Positions 47,521 through 59,046 of a DNA stretch of 64,000 nt are shown one piece after another (the first letter of the stretch is position 1; every line of letters starts with the position of its first letter). Source of the stretch: Aquilaria yunnanensis (taxonomy: Eukaryota > Streptophyta > Magnoliopsida > Malvales > Thymelaeaceae); contig CM077599.1 in assembly GCA_039654915.1 (NCBI GenBank), positions 4,590,501 to 4,654,500 of the forward strand. The letters are read 5' to 3'. The notes under the pieces are model-generated. The model had not been told where the DNA came from. It made no database searches and worked only from the letters and a program-made list of their open reading frames with translations. The position numbers and the translations under genes were made by a program.

Positions 47521-49535
47521 ATTTCAAAATGTCTGATGCTCAGACAGACCATGCTTCAGTAATTGAAGATTTAGTCCCAAGTTTTGCAGATCTAAGAGCT
47601 AAAGTTCAAAGTGATATGGCGGAGGGAAGATTTTGGATGATATACTTCATATTGTTGCTGCCAAGACTGAACGAAGATGATTTTGGGCTTTTATCAACTC
47701 CAGAGGCAAGAGTTTCTTTTGTGATTTAGTCCTGCAGTGTTTGATAACCTTGTCATCTGATAATTCTCCATCATTGTTGGATACATTCTTTCTAAAAATC
47801 AATCTAAACTCCAAGTTTTAGAATCGTAGCATTAGGTAATTGTTGAGAAAAGGAAAACATATGATCAAATACGTCTTTCAAGAGAGACAGTGGGTTTCTT
47901 ACTGCCATTTGAGGCATTGTTCATTCTTTTCTTGAGCTTGTGGCTGGGCTAGCCTTTTATGTGCTGGCTATTTAGTTTCTCAAAACTTATTAAATAAGGC
48001 TGTAATGTCTGGAGGATGTTATGCACAAGGCTTAAACCATATGGATTGTGTATGAAGGTTTAGATGACTACCAGTGATATAATTTATAAGTTACTTCTGA
48101 TATGACCATACTTCTCTTGTATTTCAATAGTTTCTTACTTGTTGGTACTGGTATCTGAGGTAAAACACAGTGTTGGGCTACAACATGAAAGTATTCATTC
48201 ATAACATCCTCCTTCAGATAAAACCATCTCATCCCTCCCAGTGATTTGAAAAAAGGGCTTGAACTATGGATTTCGAGATTTGACCTTTGGGATTTCACCA
48301 AAAGGGCATCTTAAATTGTAAATTTGTTTTGGAAAATGTGAGGTTGGGATTAAAGCCAAAGTGAAAACACATATTTTAACATGTAATTTGCACATTTCAC
48401 TGCTTGCTTTTCTGCATGATAGCACGTCTTTATCAACTCACTTTTGTATTTACTTCGGAGGCTTTCTCCTATACTTATCTTCTAAAATTCATTAGACTTC
48501 TTGCACATCATCTGTTTGGATTATAGATTAGATACAACCTATCCTTGGGAGGCGTGTAAGGAGAAGGGAAGTATTCTTCACAGAAATATCTGTTCGCAGC
48601 TGTTGATGTTGATGGATTTGCTTGAAATATGTAAGGGGGCATTAAGGCTAGAATTTAGATTCTGTTGGAAGTGTTCTACTTCTTTCAGAGATTTTGAATT
48701 GTGGGTTAGGGGAACTTGATGTTTCAGCTTCTATATGCGTTTTCTGAACATATCTACTAGAGAAGGTGAAAGTTCTTATTTATTATTTGTTCGGCTCTAG
48801 TTATATTAGCATAGGTGGTAGAATCACTCAACATTTGAATAAGGGTAGAATCAGGTTATTCAATTCTCAAGAGTTTTTCCAGTTGCTTACTCCATTATGT
48901 TATACATTTATTTAGTTCACTTCTGGTCAAATTTATTCATAAGATATTGAAACAACTTTTTGACTTTCTTATTCCAAAGTGTTATTGTCAGTAACCTTTA
49001 TGTTTTGCAGGTTGTTGAAACAAGAGACCTGCTTTTGCAGAAGCTGCGAAGCAACAAAAATCCACAAGAAGAAGTTGGCAGTTCTCTCAATGTATCGGAT
49101 GAGCTTGGTGGAATCCGTGAGAGACATGGAGAGGACATGATGGCAAAGGAGGAGGAAATCGGTGCCATTACAAACCGATCAAAAAGGTTAGAGATGGAAA
49201 GTGGAGAGGAAAATGAGCAGTGGTTAGAAGAGGCAGATGTTCCTAGTGAAACTTCTCCACACATAGAGGGAAAAACTGCGGGTGAGGTGGATGTGGATGT
49301 TTCATTTGGTGATCTCAAAGATGAGGACAACAACGATCTTCCTAATCAATCATCTAAACATAAGTCAGTACAGCAGGGGAAAGGTACTTCGCCCACAGGA
49401 TCAAATGATTGGGTTCAGCTGAATGAAGGTTCTGAAACTCGAGATGCCTCAAAGCGACCCAGCCAATCAAGTTCTCGTGATAAGGATTCAGAAGGTGAGT
49501 CAAGTGATTGGCTTACTGTTGATGATTTTGATTGA
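47521..49535 (+). pseudogene. Captured 3' part of a BSD-domain protein gene
   Basis: Two exons are visible: 47521-47705 (FKMSDAQTDHASVIEDLVP, EGRFWMIYFILLLPRLN, DDFGLLSTPE) and 49011-49535 (VVETRDLLLQKLRSNK, then an acidic Ser-rich tail ending DWLTVDDFD and a stop). The BSD domain has its FW...YF core and is found in transcription and chromatin factors. The intervening 1.3 kb is apparently the original intron, with donor GAG|GCAAGA rather than GT and acceptor TTTTGCAG. The N-terminal part of the parent is missing. The second exon frame is open to its native TGA. Confidence 0.88.
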
Positions 49536-50327
49536 GAAAAAACATTCTTATAATTGTTACTCATTCATTGTAAAGCTGGTTTGCTAGGCTTGCTAAATGT
49601 ACCATTGGTTATGGAGAAAATGGGTGTTTCCTAAGTTCAGCTTATGTTCTTGTTAGTGTTATAGGAGGAGCCGCCAAGCAGTTAGCTTATGGGCTTCTAA
49701 ATTTTTGAGATCACCAGTCACACTCTCTCAAAGCTCCAAATTGCTTTGTGTCATGATATTGTAATTTCAATTGTGTATTAAACGTATTGTAATTATTTAA
49801 TATGTAACTATATTTGTGTCATGATATTGTAATTTCAATTGTGTATGCTTTTATGTGTATGTTATAACTATATTTATGACATGATTCTGTACTATCAATT
49901 GCGTATGTTTTTATTGAGATTTACGACGGCATATATACACGTGCACCAGTTCAGAATGTGATCACATACGATACAATAAATTTGAACCGTCTAAGCCGTT
50001 TGACGTTTAAAGAAACGTATTGGAAAGAGAACGGGAATATACAAAATATCAAAAAGCCTACTTTCCAACGGCCAAGGCAGTTGGAAACCAACATTTCAAT
50101 TTTCCAACTGCCAAGGCCGTTGGAAAACGGAAAAAATAAAAAGAATAATAGAGCCGTTGGAAAATTTCCAACTGCTCAGATTCCAACGGCTGACAGTTGG
50201 AAATTCCAACGGCCCTCACTTTGACCGTTGGAAAATGGACTTCCAACGGTTAGTTTTCCAATGTAAATTTCCAACACGAAGCCGTTGGAAATAGCCATTG
50301 GAAAAATGATTTTTTTTAGTAGTGAAT

Positions 50328-51480
50328 GATTCCTGAAGTTAATATTAATTATGATTCATGCCGTAGATATCTAAATTTTATTGGGTCAAAATATAAATGA
50401 AACCCAAATAAAGTGCCTAACACATTTTAAGACAGATGTCCAAAATGTAAAGTCCATTAAACTTGGAGACTAAAAGTTTAAAAGCTTAATTTTTTTGAAC
50501 CCAAAAGTACACAACAAAAGGTACCAAATGAAGACTCATTATGCTATTTTAAGTTTTCAACCAAAGTCCATTTTGGAAAAGTTAGCCTCAAAATTCAAAA
50601 CTCAAGCGTATGCATTCCTTGGCCCAAATACTCTTAAGAATGTTCTAGAAGATTCTTTCAATTGTCCTTTTAAATTAAATAAATTGGATAATTGGAGGAG
50701 ATAATTATCATATTTATTTTTTCTTAGGATAAATATAAGAGATAATTATGTGATAATCAGCACATATGGTTTTTTTTAAACCAAACCACATCCTTTCTAC
50801 ATATATAAATAGCCCCTTTAGGCTAAAGGTAGAACAACAACAAAATTGGAGAAGTAGAATCGGGGAGAAGAAAATTTTCTCTACAAGAAGCTCTCTTTAG
50901 CTTTTCAAGCCAATCAAGCACAAACACTAAGTGATAGGAGAAATCAAATCCAAGGAAGATCAAATCTCAGTTTCAAGGCCAAATTGGAAGAACATATATT
51001 GCGAGAAATGTAAAAAACGCAGGATAGTGTTATATCAAGTTTAAGTTCAGATCTGGCGAAAGCAACGAGGAATGTGAATGATTTGTTTCTGTGTTGCACC
51101 AAGTCAAACTCCGAGGAAAGTGGCGAGAAAACGATAGACATTACCAGAAGCCCCTAAATTCAAGGAGTATAACAAAAAGTCCCAAACTAAAAGAAGCAAT
51201 AGGAACATTGGTTCATATTCGCACAAGACAAATTTCGGAGTTCATGTTCGTGAAGAAACTATTCGCATCTCCACAAAAACTTGAAATGTTAATCAAAGTG
51301 TTATGCACGTAAGAAACACGCTAGAGAGTCAATTCCCTCAAATCTTTGTTTTAAATTTTAATTTTGTAATTTATACTGCAATTAATTTTAACGTGTAATT
51401 ATTACACAAGAAATTTGTGTGTATCAGTGTATGCATACCATTGTATGGTTAATCATCTTCTGTGTTATTTCAACTTTTCC
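50328..51480. other. Intergenic; possible promoter-like or solo-LTR sequence
   Basis: TATATAAATAG at 50800-50810, followed by a purine-rich leader and later T-rich and TTGTGT words, recalls the layout of a plant LTR or a gene promoter. No paired terminal repeat, primer binding site or coding region was found, so this is only a suggestion. Confidence 0.2.
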
Positions 51481-53560
51481 TAGACAAAGTCGCACACAGC
51501 TGTACTTCAATCTCACTCAAAACCAATAAACGTGTTATGAAGTTGATGTAATGACAGTTAAATGGGTTGCCAGTTTCTTAGGCCTAGTTTCGTTAGTTTT
51601 ATGAGGGAAGGTTTAACATGTTTTTGTTGACTTGGTAATTTGACTTGAAAGGCCCAGGATTGTTTGCCATCAAAGGTGAGACAAAATTATGAGCGGCCTA
51701 TTTATTGTTTTCACCTCACATTTACTAGTTGTCTTTACTGTAACTATATGTTAAAATCATGCCATGGGAGTCCATCTAATGTCCTATCAACTTGTGATGA
51801 TAGTAGCTGAAATGGAGCTCACCGTCATTCTAGTAAATCTTATGTTGAATCTGTTCATAACCCCGTAGGTTGATGCAACAGCATTATTGTAGTCTGTAGC
51901 TGAGCTACAACTACATTTCATCATGCTAGTTTTTGGCATCAATGCGCCGATCTGTTCCACTAGCACAAGACTTCTACATCTAATCGTTCTTCCCACCTCA
52001 TAGTGTTGGCTGAGGAGCTCATTCTCAAGTTTGGTATCATATCCTCTCTGTTTGGATTGTCCGAGAACTTCATCGGTTCCCTATATTGCTGTTAGTTTTA
52101 ATCCTTTCAAGTTACCAATGCGTAGTAATGAGTTGTTATGGTTTGTAACATGTGTCTGTGTGGTCATAATTTGTAGTATAGGTTTCAGCGTGGAAGGGGT
52201 TGACACAGTGCTTGGAACACAGAAACTGTGTGTGACAGAGGCTTCTCAACGCAGATGACACAGAAACACAGTAACTTGTTTAATCTAATTCAATAGCGTT
52301 GTTGACAGTTCGGTCAAGTAGGTGGGGGCTTAAAGCAACCATATGCACTTATTAATTTCCCATGCAAGAAACACAATTTGGGAGAACTTAGGAGGCAAAT
52401 AAGTAAAGAACTAACTGGACCCACACTTAGTCAAAGTACATGAGAGAGAAAACGAGATAATAGTCATCTATTAATGTGCGGAAGCTAGTAGTTCTTTAGT
52501 TTTATGTCTGAACCTAAATTTGTCATGCCATGAAACTCAAGGTTCATAAAACTATATATATTCAGGACTTTAAATATTAGTTCTGTAAAAAAAATACATT
52601 AATAATACTTTTTATCATTTATTTTTTTATAGGTTATCTCATGTATTTCTTTGATTATTTTCTCATAATTCTTAAGATGTTTCTTGTAATTCTAATTTAG
52701 ATGGATTAAAAAGTATTAAATATGAGATTTCCTTTGCATGTGTCTTTTTTTCATAATCAAAAGTAAATGAGAAAAAAATCATAAAAGTAAAGACTAAGTT
52801 ATCTTGTGAGCTGGAGAGACTTAATCCCTAGAGACAATAACCACATAACAGTGAATTTTTTTTTTTCCATAGATGTTTTAAGGTGTTGTGACAAAGCGGT
52901 TAACTTCAAACTAACCTTCATTTCACGTAACACCGCTAGCACTTTACAGTAATTTTTTGCATGCCTCGTTTTAGTGCTTGGATGTATAAACCAACAAATA
53001 TGGCCCCATATGCATCTGATACTCAGTGAAAGGGTGACAGACAGTTGCCCTGTACAAAACCCGAGAGTAAATGAGATCACATATTCCACATGGGGAAAAA
53101 CATGTAGTTGTGGTTTTTTTTTCTAAATTGTCCTAAAGCTTTACAATATATTCATATTTAACAAATTACTTTATCAGAGTATCCTTTAAAATATTATTTT
53201 AATATTTATTTATTTTTTTTCATTTTTCTTGATTTACCTATAAAAAGTGAAAAGTAAAAGTGTAAGCAACACACAAACTGTTCCTCTTTTTTAATATTCA
53301 TGCTATAGCAGATTCAGGGTTTTTTTTAATTGGGGTTCATATACATATACAATCATTAAACCTTGACATTAAAAAATTAATCTTATAAATTTACATAAAC
53401 TATAATATAATAGTGAAAAAATATTTTTTTAATAAGAAAATATTAAAAAAGCTTTAGTTCAACTTTTTTTGTGCTCTTGGTCAAATGCCTTTAATGAGAG
53501 TTGGAAAATTATATAAAATAGGAAGAAGGTGATGAGATGCCCATGTTGTATAGAATAGAA
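51481..53560. other. Intergenic, no gene recognised
   Basis: Short frames such as 51787-51996 (-), 52031-52258 (+) and 52799-53089 (-) have no recognisable domains. No terminal repeats were seen. Confidence 0.45.
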
Positions 53561-53599
53561 ACGACAAAAGTCTCATTTTAACTCTTAAACTTATACATT

Positions 53600-53900
53600 T
53601 CTGTCAACTAGGTTTATAAACTTTAAGTTGTACCCAATTAGCCTTATAATTTTTCTATATGTTTGAAGAAAAAAGAGTGGTAAAAGGAGTTCAACACCTA
53701 GATAGTAAAATGTATGAAAGTTAAGAAACAGTATAAGACTTTTGTAACGATCCTAATTTCTAGTGGTGAGAAGAGACTTTCTCTTGTACCTAATTAGTTT
53801 TATAGTTTTTTCATGTGTTTGAAAAGAAAAATGGCAAAAAGAGTTCAACGCTTAGATTAAAAAAAAATAAATGAAAGTGTAAGACTTCTATCATGATTCT
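53600..53900. repeat. Two diverged direct copies of about 130 bp
   Basis: TTGTACCCAATTAGCCTTATA at 53629 and TTGTACCTAATTAGTTTTATA at 53786 begin copies that continue with ATGTTTGAAGAAAAAAG / GTGTTTGAAAAGAAAAA and AAGGAGTTCAAC / AAGAGTTCAACG. They are old and AT-rich. Confidence 0.7.
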
Positions 53901-54549
53901 AATTATCAGTAGAGAGAAGAAACTGACTCATTTTTATCATTTTTTATGTTAGAGAGACACATTCTCAATAAATATTGTGAAAATAATAAAGGTCCATGAA
54001 AATTTTAAAGGGGCTTAATTAATAAATTATATATCTCTTATTAATATTTTTTTAGGAAAAAATGACATATATTGACCCCATATATTACATCTGCATCTGT
54101 CATTATTTTCATGTGAAACTTAAATGTTTTATCTAATTGGACGGGGAAGTAACATTTATTTTTTTCCATAAAAAGTTTCATATCAAGCGAAAGGCAAAAT
54201 TTTCAAGAAAATGTTTCATTTATTTCAAAAGATCTTATAATTATTTTATCTTAAACGATTTCATTTTAAATTAAAAATAGGTTTTAATTATTTTAGACTA
54301 GAAAATGCCTTTTTTTTTTGCCCTTAACATAAACCAGGAGAAAGGGTCACGTAAGAAAATTCGAAGGGACAGCGGGAGGAGGATGCACGCCAAAAGACAT
54401 AACGCAAGTTGCAACTCCAATTTGCCGACCTTGATTCTCCACGCGGGGCTTCCTTTGATTACGACTAGCACGTGGCTCAATATTATTAGTTGCAAGCAAC
54501 GTGCACTTGCCGCTTACTTAGTCCCTCTCTCTCTCTCTCCGACTCTTTA
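53901..54549. other. Intergenic, no feature seen
   Basis: AT-rich sequence with a slightly GC-richer part at 54340-54480. No domain was recognised. Confidence 0.45.
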
Positions 54550-54558
54550 TTTTATCTC

Positions 54559-56085
54559 GGGAAAGGACATGTCTGGTCCTCTAACTTTTTTAAATTTACC
54601 ATATCAGTCCTATAGTTTGTCGAGTTGTCAAACAAAGTCCTCCAACATTAAAACCGTTAGCTTTTTTAGTCCTACAACTTGTTTGCCAGATGACAGTGCT
54701 GACATGACACATAACACTGTTTATTTCAATGACTAAACTGACACTTTTTAAACCTTAGTTACTTACTTGAAAAAATTTTCAAAATTTGAGTGTCATCAAC
54801 TTTTAATCCCTCCAATCATAGTTTTATGACTCATTTGGTAATTCGACTAATTTTAGAACTTGTTTGGTAACTTTAGAACTTGCTTAAAAAATTAGAAAAA
54901 GTTATAAGACTGAAAATGACAAAAATTTTAAAAAAGTTATAAGACTAAAAATGAACCATTAATTGATAACAAATTATAAATTGAGTGACAGACAAATATA
55001 GTTCAAACTAACAAGAACATAATCCAAAAAATATATCACAATAAACTTTAGATTGTCCTATTGAGGTATCCTATCTTATTTTTGTGTCTTAAATAAATAC
55101 CAAAACTTTAGATCTGTCTTACTAAACTATATAAACTCAAATAATGCATCTAAATTTAGTATTTTCTGTCGATTTCACTGTTAACTCAGACAGGAAAAGC
55201 TGACATTTATTACATAATACTAAAGTAAATTTAAAAGGAGAACTTTGGCCATCAAGCTTTTTTCAATCACTAATTCTAACACTTTAACTTTCACTAAAAT
55301 CAATTCTACTCTCCATCACTCAATCCAACCCATATGGGCATTTCTTCAAACATCTTGTGTGCATTTCATGATCTTATCCTTCAAAGAGTCAACCAGTTCA
55401 AAGCCCATTTCCTACAAAAAATCAGTCTTAAACCCAAAAGAAATACAACAACTATAACATTTAGTTTAACATTTAGTTCTTCAACTTAATTCGGCGGTTC
55501 TAGGAGGCATGTAAGAATAAGGACATTGCTACTTCTTTAAACTTAGATAAGATAGGAGGTCATCTGAGTTGAAGTGTTGTACCTTATCATTAGCGTTCAG
55601 CGATGGTGGAAATTATAGGTTCAATTGCGGTGAGCCTCAGCACTGTCAATGATGATGGATATTTTGGGTCCAATCTCGGTGAGCCTAGGTGCATTTAGTG
55701 GCGGTAGAAATTCAAGGTAGGGAGAGATTGCCAAATTAGTCCAATTGTCAAATGAGTCCTAAATTTAGTCAAATTGCTAAATGAGTCCTAAAATTAGTTA
55801 AATTGTCAAATAAGTCTTAAAATCATGGTTGGAATGATTAAGAGTTAATGACTCTCAAATTTTGAAAAAAGTTTCAAGTAAGCAACTAAGGTTTGAAAAG
55901 TGTAAGTTTAGTCACTAAAATAAACAGGGTTAAATGTCATGTCAGCACTTCCGTTAACCAAACAAGTTGTAGGACTAACAGAGCTAATGGTTTTAATGTG
56001 AGAGGACTCATTTGGAAAATGGACGAATTATAGGACTGATATGGCAAATTTGAAAAAATTAGAGGACAGAAAATGTCCTTTCTCC
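54559..56085. mobile_element. Mutator-like element with about 300-bp terminal repeats and exact 9-bp duplication
   Basis: The left end starts GGGAAAGGACATGTCTGGTC and the reverse complement of the right end GGAGAAAGGACATTTTCTGTC. High similarity continues for roughly 300 bp (TACCATATCAGTCCTATA / TGCCATATCAGTCCTATA, ATTAAAACCGTTAGCT / ATTAAAACCATTAGCT). The 9-mer TTTTATCTC flanks both ends (54550-54558 and 56086-56094). Length is 1527 bp. The interior frame at 55245-55457 and repeated words at 55590-55720 are unrecognised and might be captured sequence. Confidence 0.9.
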
Positions 56086-56094
56086 TTTTATCTC

Positions 56095-58200
56095 ACCTCT
56101 CGTTTCGCCTGTCGAAAAAAAAAACAAAAGATCAATTAAAAAAAAAAAAGAAAAACAAAATAAAAGATTAATAAGAAAAGAAAAAGACGGAGAGGCGGGG
56201 CGGCCCACCTCGGCCTTAGTCGTACCACTTGCCTGCAGGACCGCACGTTATTGGAATCCACACCTAACGCCGCTAACGTTAACGGCCGTTCACTACTTTA
56301 GTTGAATTTTTTTAAATTCGTTTTTCCAAATTTACCCCTTTGGCACCAACAACTTTATCAATTGGCATCTGAAAATCTTGATTTCAAAGCAAATTTAGAA
56401 ATGTACTCAACAGAGACACATTTGAACACTTGAATCCAAAATTCATCCATCAAACAAGTGAACAACTGAGCGCCTCGCCCCATTTGTTTAACACATGACG
56501 AGTACCTAGTTGAGCTTGAGGGTTCTAACCCGCTTCAAGCACTTTTTCTTTAAATATCACATACACCGGTTAATCTGATTTGGTGGTTTTTTAAACAAAA
56601 AATAAATAAATATCGCATCTTTTTACATATTAGTGTGTGTCTGTGTATGTATGCATGCAAGTATGTATATGTATATATTTTGTATCAATATCGTAAGTGT
56701 AATAACATTTATTTTGGTTATTAAAATTCAGAAATCATTCTCTACAAAATAGATAATGTATAATCTTAAGTGTGTTCAAATGTTTTCTTTTGTTAGATAT
56801 ACAAAACATACTTATTTCGACTCAGCAAACGATAAAAAAAGTAATGCATTTTTTTCGCCCTTTAACATAGAATCTTATATATTTTCTTAACTCTATACAC
56901 TTATACAAATACTTTTGAGTAATGAAAAAATTTATCTATCAATCAAGTGAATTTTAATTTTAATTTTATTATTATAGTATACTCTTTGCATATGATCCTC
57001 AATTTAAAAAATAATTGTATCCCATGGCAATAATATAAAATTCCAAAATTTTAGGATAATATCATGCTAGCTATTAAAAGTTTTTTGTTTTCATTTTGTA
57101 CAAAAACAAGTTATTCCAAGTACATTACAATTAGCTATTCGGGCGTAGCCACCTCCACTGGCTGAGCCAGTTAATACTTGTTTGTAACAGAATAAGGTAT
57201 TAAAATTGTTGGATTTTTGGGAAGTGATCAAGCCTAATTTCCTAGACATAAATGTAATTATTCGCCGTTAGTGTTGCTTTTTAACAACTAATAAAACGAC
57301 AAAACTAGGTGTGTGTATCCTAGAAGCTTAACTAAGCCAAATTTTGCCCTATTTTGATCTTGTCGATACCAAAATTAAACTTCACGTTTAGTGTCTCGAA
57401 TTAACATTTCTATGAAACCAATTATATGAACTTCTTTTTATAATATTTTTTACGATTAAAATATCTAAATTATAATTTTTTTCTATTGATTATTATCATT
57501 TTAAGTCGGCTGTGGAAAAGAATTCTTTAAAATTATTTACCTCATAAAATTGTTCTATTGAAATAATTATTAGGCAGATGAATTATTAATTTTTAAATAA
57601 CATCAATCCTAGAAAGATAAAAAAAAAAAAAGAAGTAAATGTCTTAATAATGCATTTTTTAATTTGAATCAAAGCGAGATTTTTAACTAGCAATTATCAA
57701 GATTAAGAAAATAAACTTTTGTTGATTCGACGATCTGTGATTATTTATTACTCATAAAAGCATAAAAGAGAGTATAAAAAGCGCTATATTAACCTCCATT
57801 CCGTTTCATTTTGGCCCCGTTTAGTATTAGCGTTAGAGTTTTGAAAAAGCTATCAAATAGTAGCTTTTAACTTTTAATTTTTAACTTCAGCGTTTTCATC
57901 TCAACTGTCAAATAAATTATCCAAAATTCTAACACTGATTACAAAAACTGTTCCCAAACGGGCCTTTTAAAAGCTGGTGCCGGGAAGGTGCAGACGATTT
58001 TGGGAAAAAAGAAAAGAAAAAAAAAACTTCTTCATTTTAAGCAGGGAGGAGAAAAAAGCATTCTCCGGGGCAAAAGCGTAAATGCGTACCTGAAAAGAGA
58101 AAGAAAACGCTAGCTGGAGCCTGAAAGCATAACGCCAGACCCGCCGTCGACGAAACAGAACACGTGTTTGAAATCCCACAAGAAGGCAGACAGCGAACTA
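56095..58200. other. Intergenic, no gene recognised
   Basis: Mostly AT-rich; a GC-richer patch lies at 56180-56290. Nothing coding was recognised. Confidence 0.45.
58161..58166. promoter_or_regulatory. Distal G-box upstream of the JAZ gene
   Basis: CACGTG lies 881 bp upstream of the JAZ start codon, outside the MITE, in the context AACACGTGTT. MYC2-type bHLH factors bind G-boxes in JAZ promoters in Arabidopsis. Function here is inference from position and gene identity. Confidence 0.4.
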
Positions 58201-58213
58201 CGATTAAAATAAA

Positions 58214-58765
58214 GGTTTAAATGTAGAATAGTACCCCAAACTTTTCCAACTCGGTCACTTAAGGGCCTCAACTATCAACCGGCTCAACTCAGGACTCATA
58301 TTTTTGAAATTGATGCAAATTAGTCCAGTGAACATTACGTGAGGTGTGACGGATGTCCAACTCCAAATGATGGTTGATTATGAAGTTGTAAATTAAAGTG
58401 GAAGCTCATGAGTCCATCCTAGAAATCCCCAAATTTACTCAAAATCCTAAAGTCTAGACTTAAAAAATTGGCAACGTAAACACACAATAATGCAATTAAA
58501 GATTCAACTGTTTGCAACGTCCTGAACACGCGACATTAGAGATTGATTCCTTTGGTTTAGTGACGTTGTTGTTGTAAAATAAGGCTACCTTTATTAAAAA
58601 GTAACAAATTTATCATTAACATGACTGCACGTGACTCTTCATCTTAGTATATGGATTAAGTTACCCTAATTTCAAAAGTATGAGTCATGAGTTGAGTCAT
58701 TTGGTAATTGAGGCCTTTAACTGACTGAGTTGAAAAAGTTCGGGGCACTATTCTGCATTTAAGCC
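58214..58765. mobile_element. Mutator-like MITE in the JAZ upstream region, exact 9-bp duplication
   Basis: The left end starts GGTTTAAATGTAGAATAGT and the reverse complement of the right end GGCTTAAATGCAGAATAGT; the terminal repeats are about 110 bp with roughly 80 percent identity by eye. TAAAATAAA flanks both ends (58205-58213 and 58766-58774). Length is 552 bp and there is no coding region. Its right end is 281 bp upstream of the JAZ start codon. Confidence 0.9.
58628..58633. promoter_or_regulatory. G-box inside the MITE, 413 bp upstream of the JAZ start
   Basis: CACGTG in the context CTGCACGTGACTC lies in the MITE, outside its terminal repeats. It is a candidate MYC-binding site brought in or evolved within a transposon. 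Confidence 0.45.
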
Positions 58766-58905
58766 TAAAATAAAGTACTAACGATAAAGCCACCCAAGTT
58801 GAACTTGAAACCACCAAACATCAAAAAGAAAAAGAAATTGGCCATATATTCCTCGTGCTCTTAATTTAATTCATCATTCATAGCCCTCCTCTCTCCCCCC
58901 AAAAT

Positions 58906-58920
58906 CCAATACATATATAG
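58906..58920 (+). promoter_or_regulatory. CCAAT and TATA boxes of the JAZ promoter
   Basis: CCAAT at 58906-58910 is followed by TATATAG at 58914-58920. A start of transcription about 30 bp downstream would give a leader of about 100 nt before the ATG at 59047. The assignment is by position only. Confidence 0.5.
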
Positions 58921-59046
58921 AACCACAGTTAAATCAATTCCCGAATTTCAGAGTTCTCAAGCACCTCACCTGTTTCAACCTTAATCTGTGAGAAGCTAAG
59001 TGTTTGCTTCCGGATTCGGGTCGCTTTAGTCATCCGGAGAAGAATC

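Larger units (their letters stand above)
46080..50324 (+). mobile_element. CACTA element that captured three host gene fragments (Pack-CACTA), 4245 bp
   Basis: The ends are CACTACTAAAAAAA and TTTTTTTAGTAGTG, flanked by the 3-bp duplication AAT (46077-46079 and 50325-50327). Subterminal repeats at 46104-46380 and 50060-50300 are the TTCCAACGGC/GCCGTTGGAA type of the 9.3 kb element. About 0.6 kb at its right end (49740-50324) is homologous, inverted, to the left end of that element (24434-25160). No transposase gene remains. The centre holds a MYST acetyltransferase exon, an ankyrin exon and BSD-domain exons with their introns, all on the + strand, matching the transposase sense. It could be mobilised by proteins of the larger family member. 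Confidence 0.93.

Noticed and set aside
46080..50324. One normal host gene combining MYST, ankyrin and BSD domains
   Set aside because: No such gene is known to me, the ankyrin segment lacks a 5' acceptor, its splice phase does not fit the next exon, and the block lies exactly within CACTA ends with a target duplication.
50495..51480. Solo LTR or gene promoter around TATATAAATAG
   Set aside because: No paired repeat, target duplication or downstream coding sequence could be shown, so it is listed only as a weak possibility.
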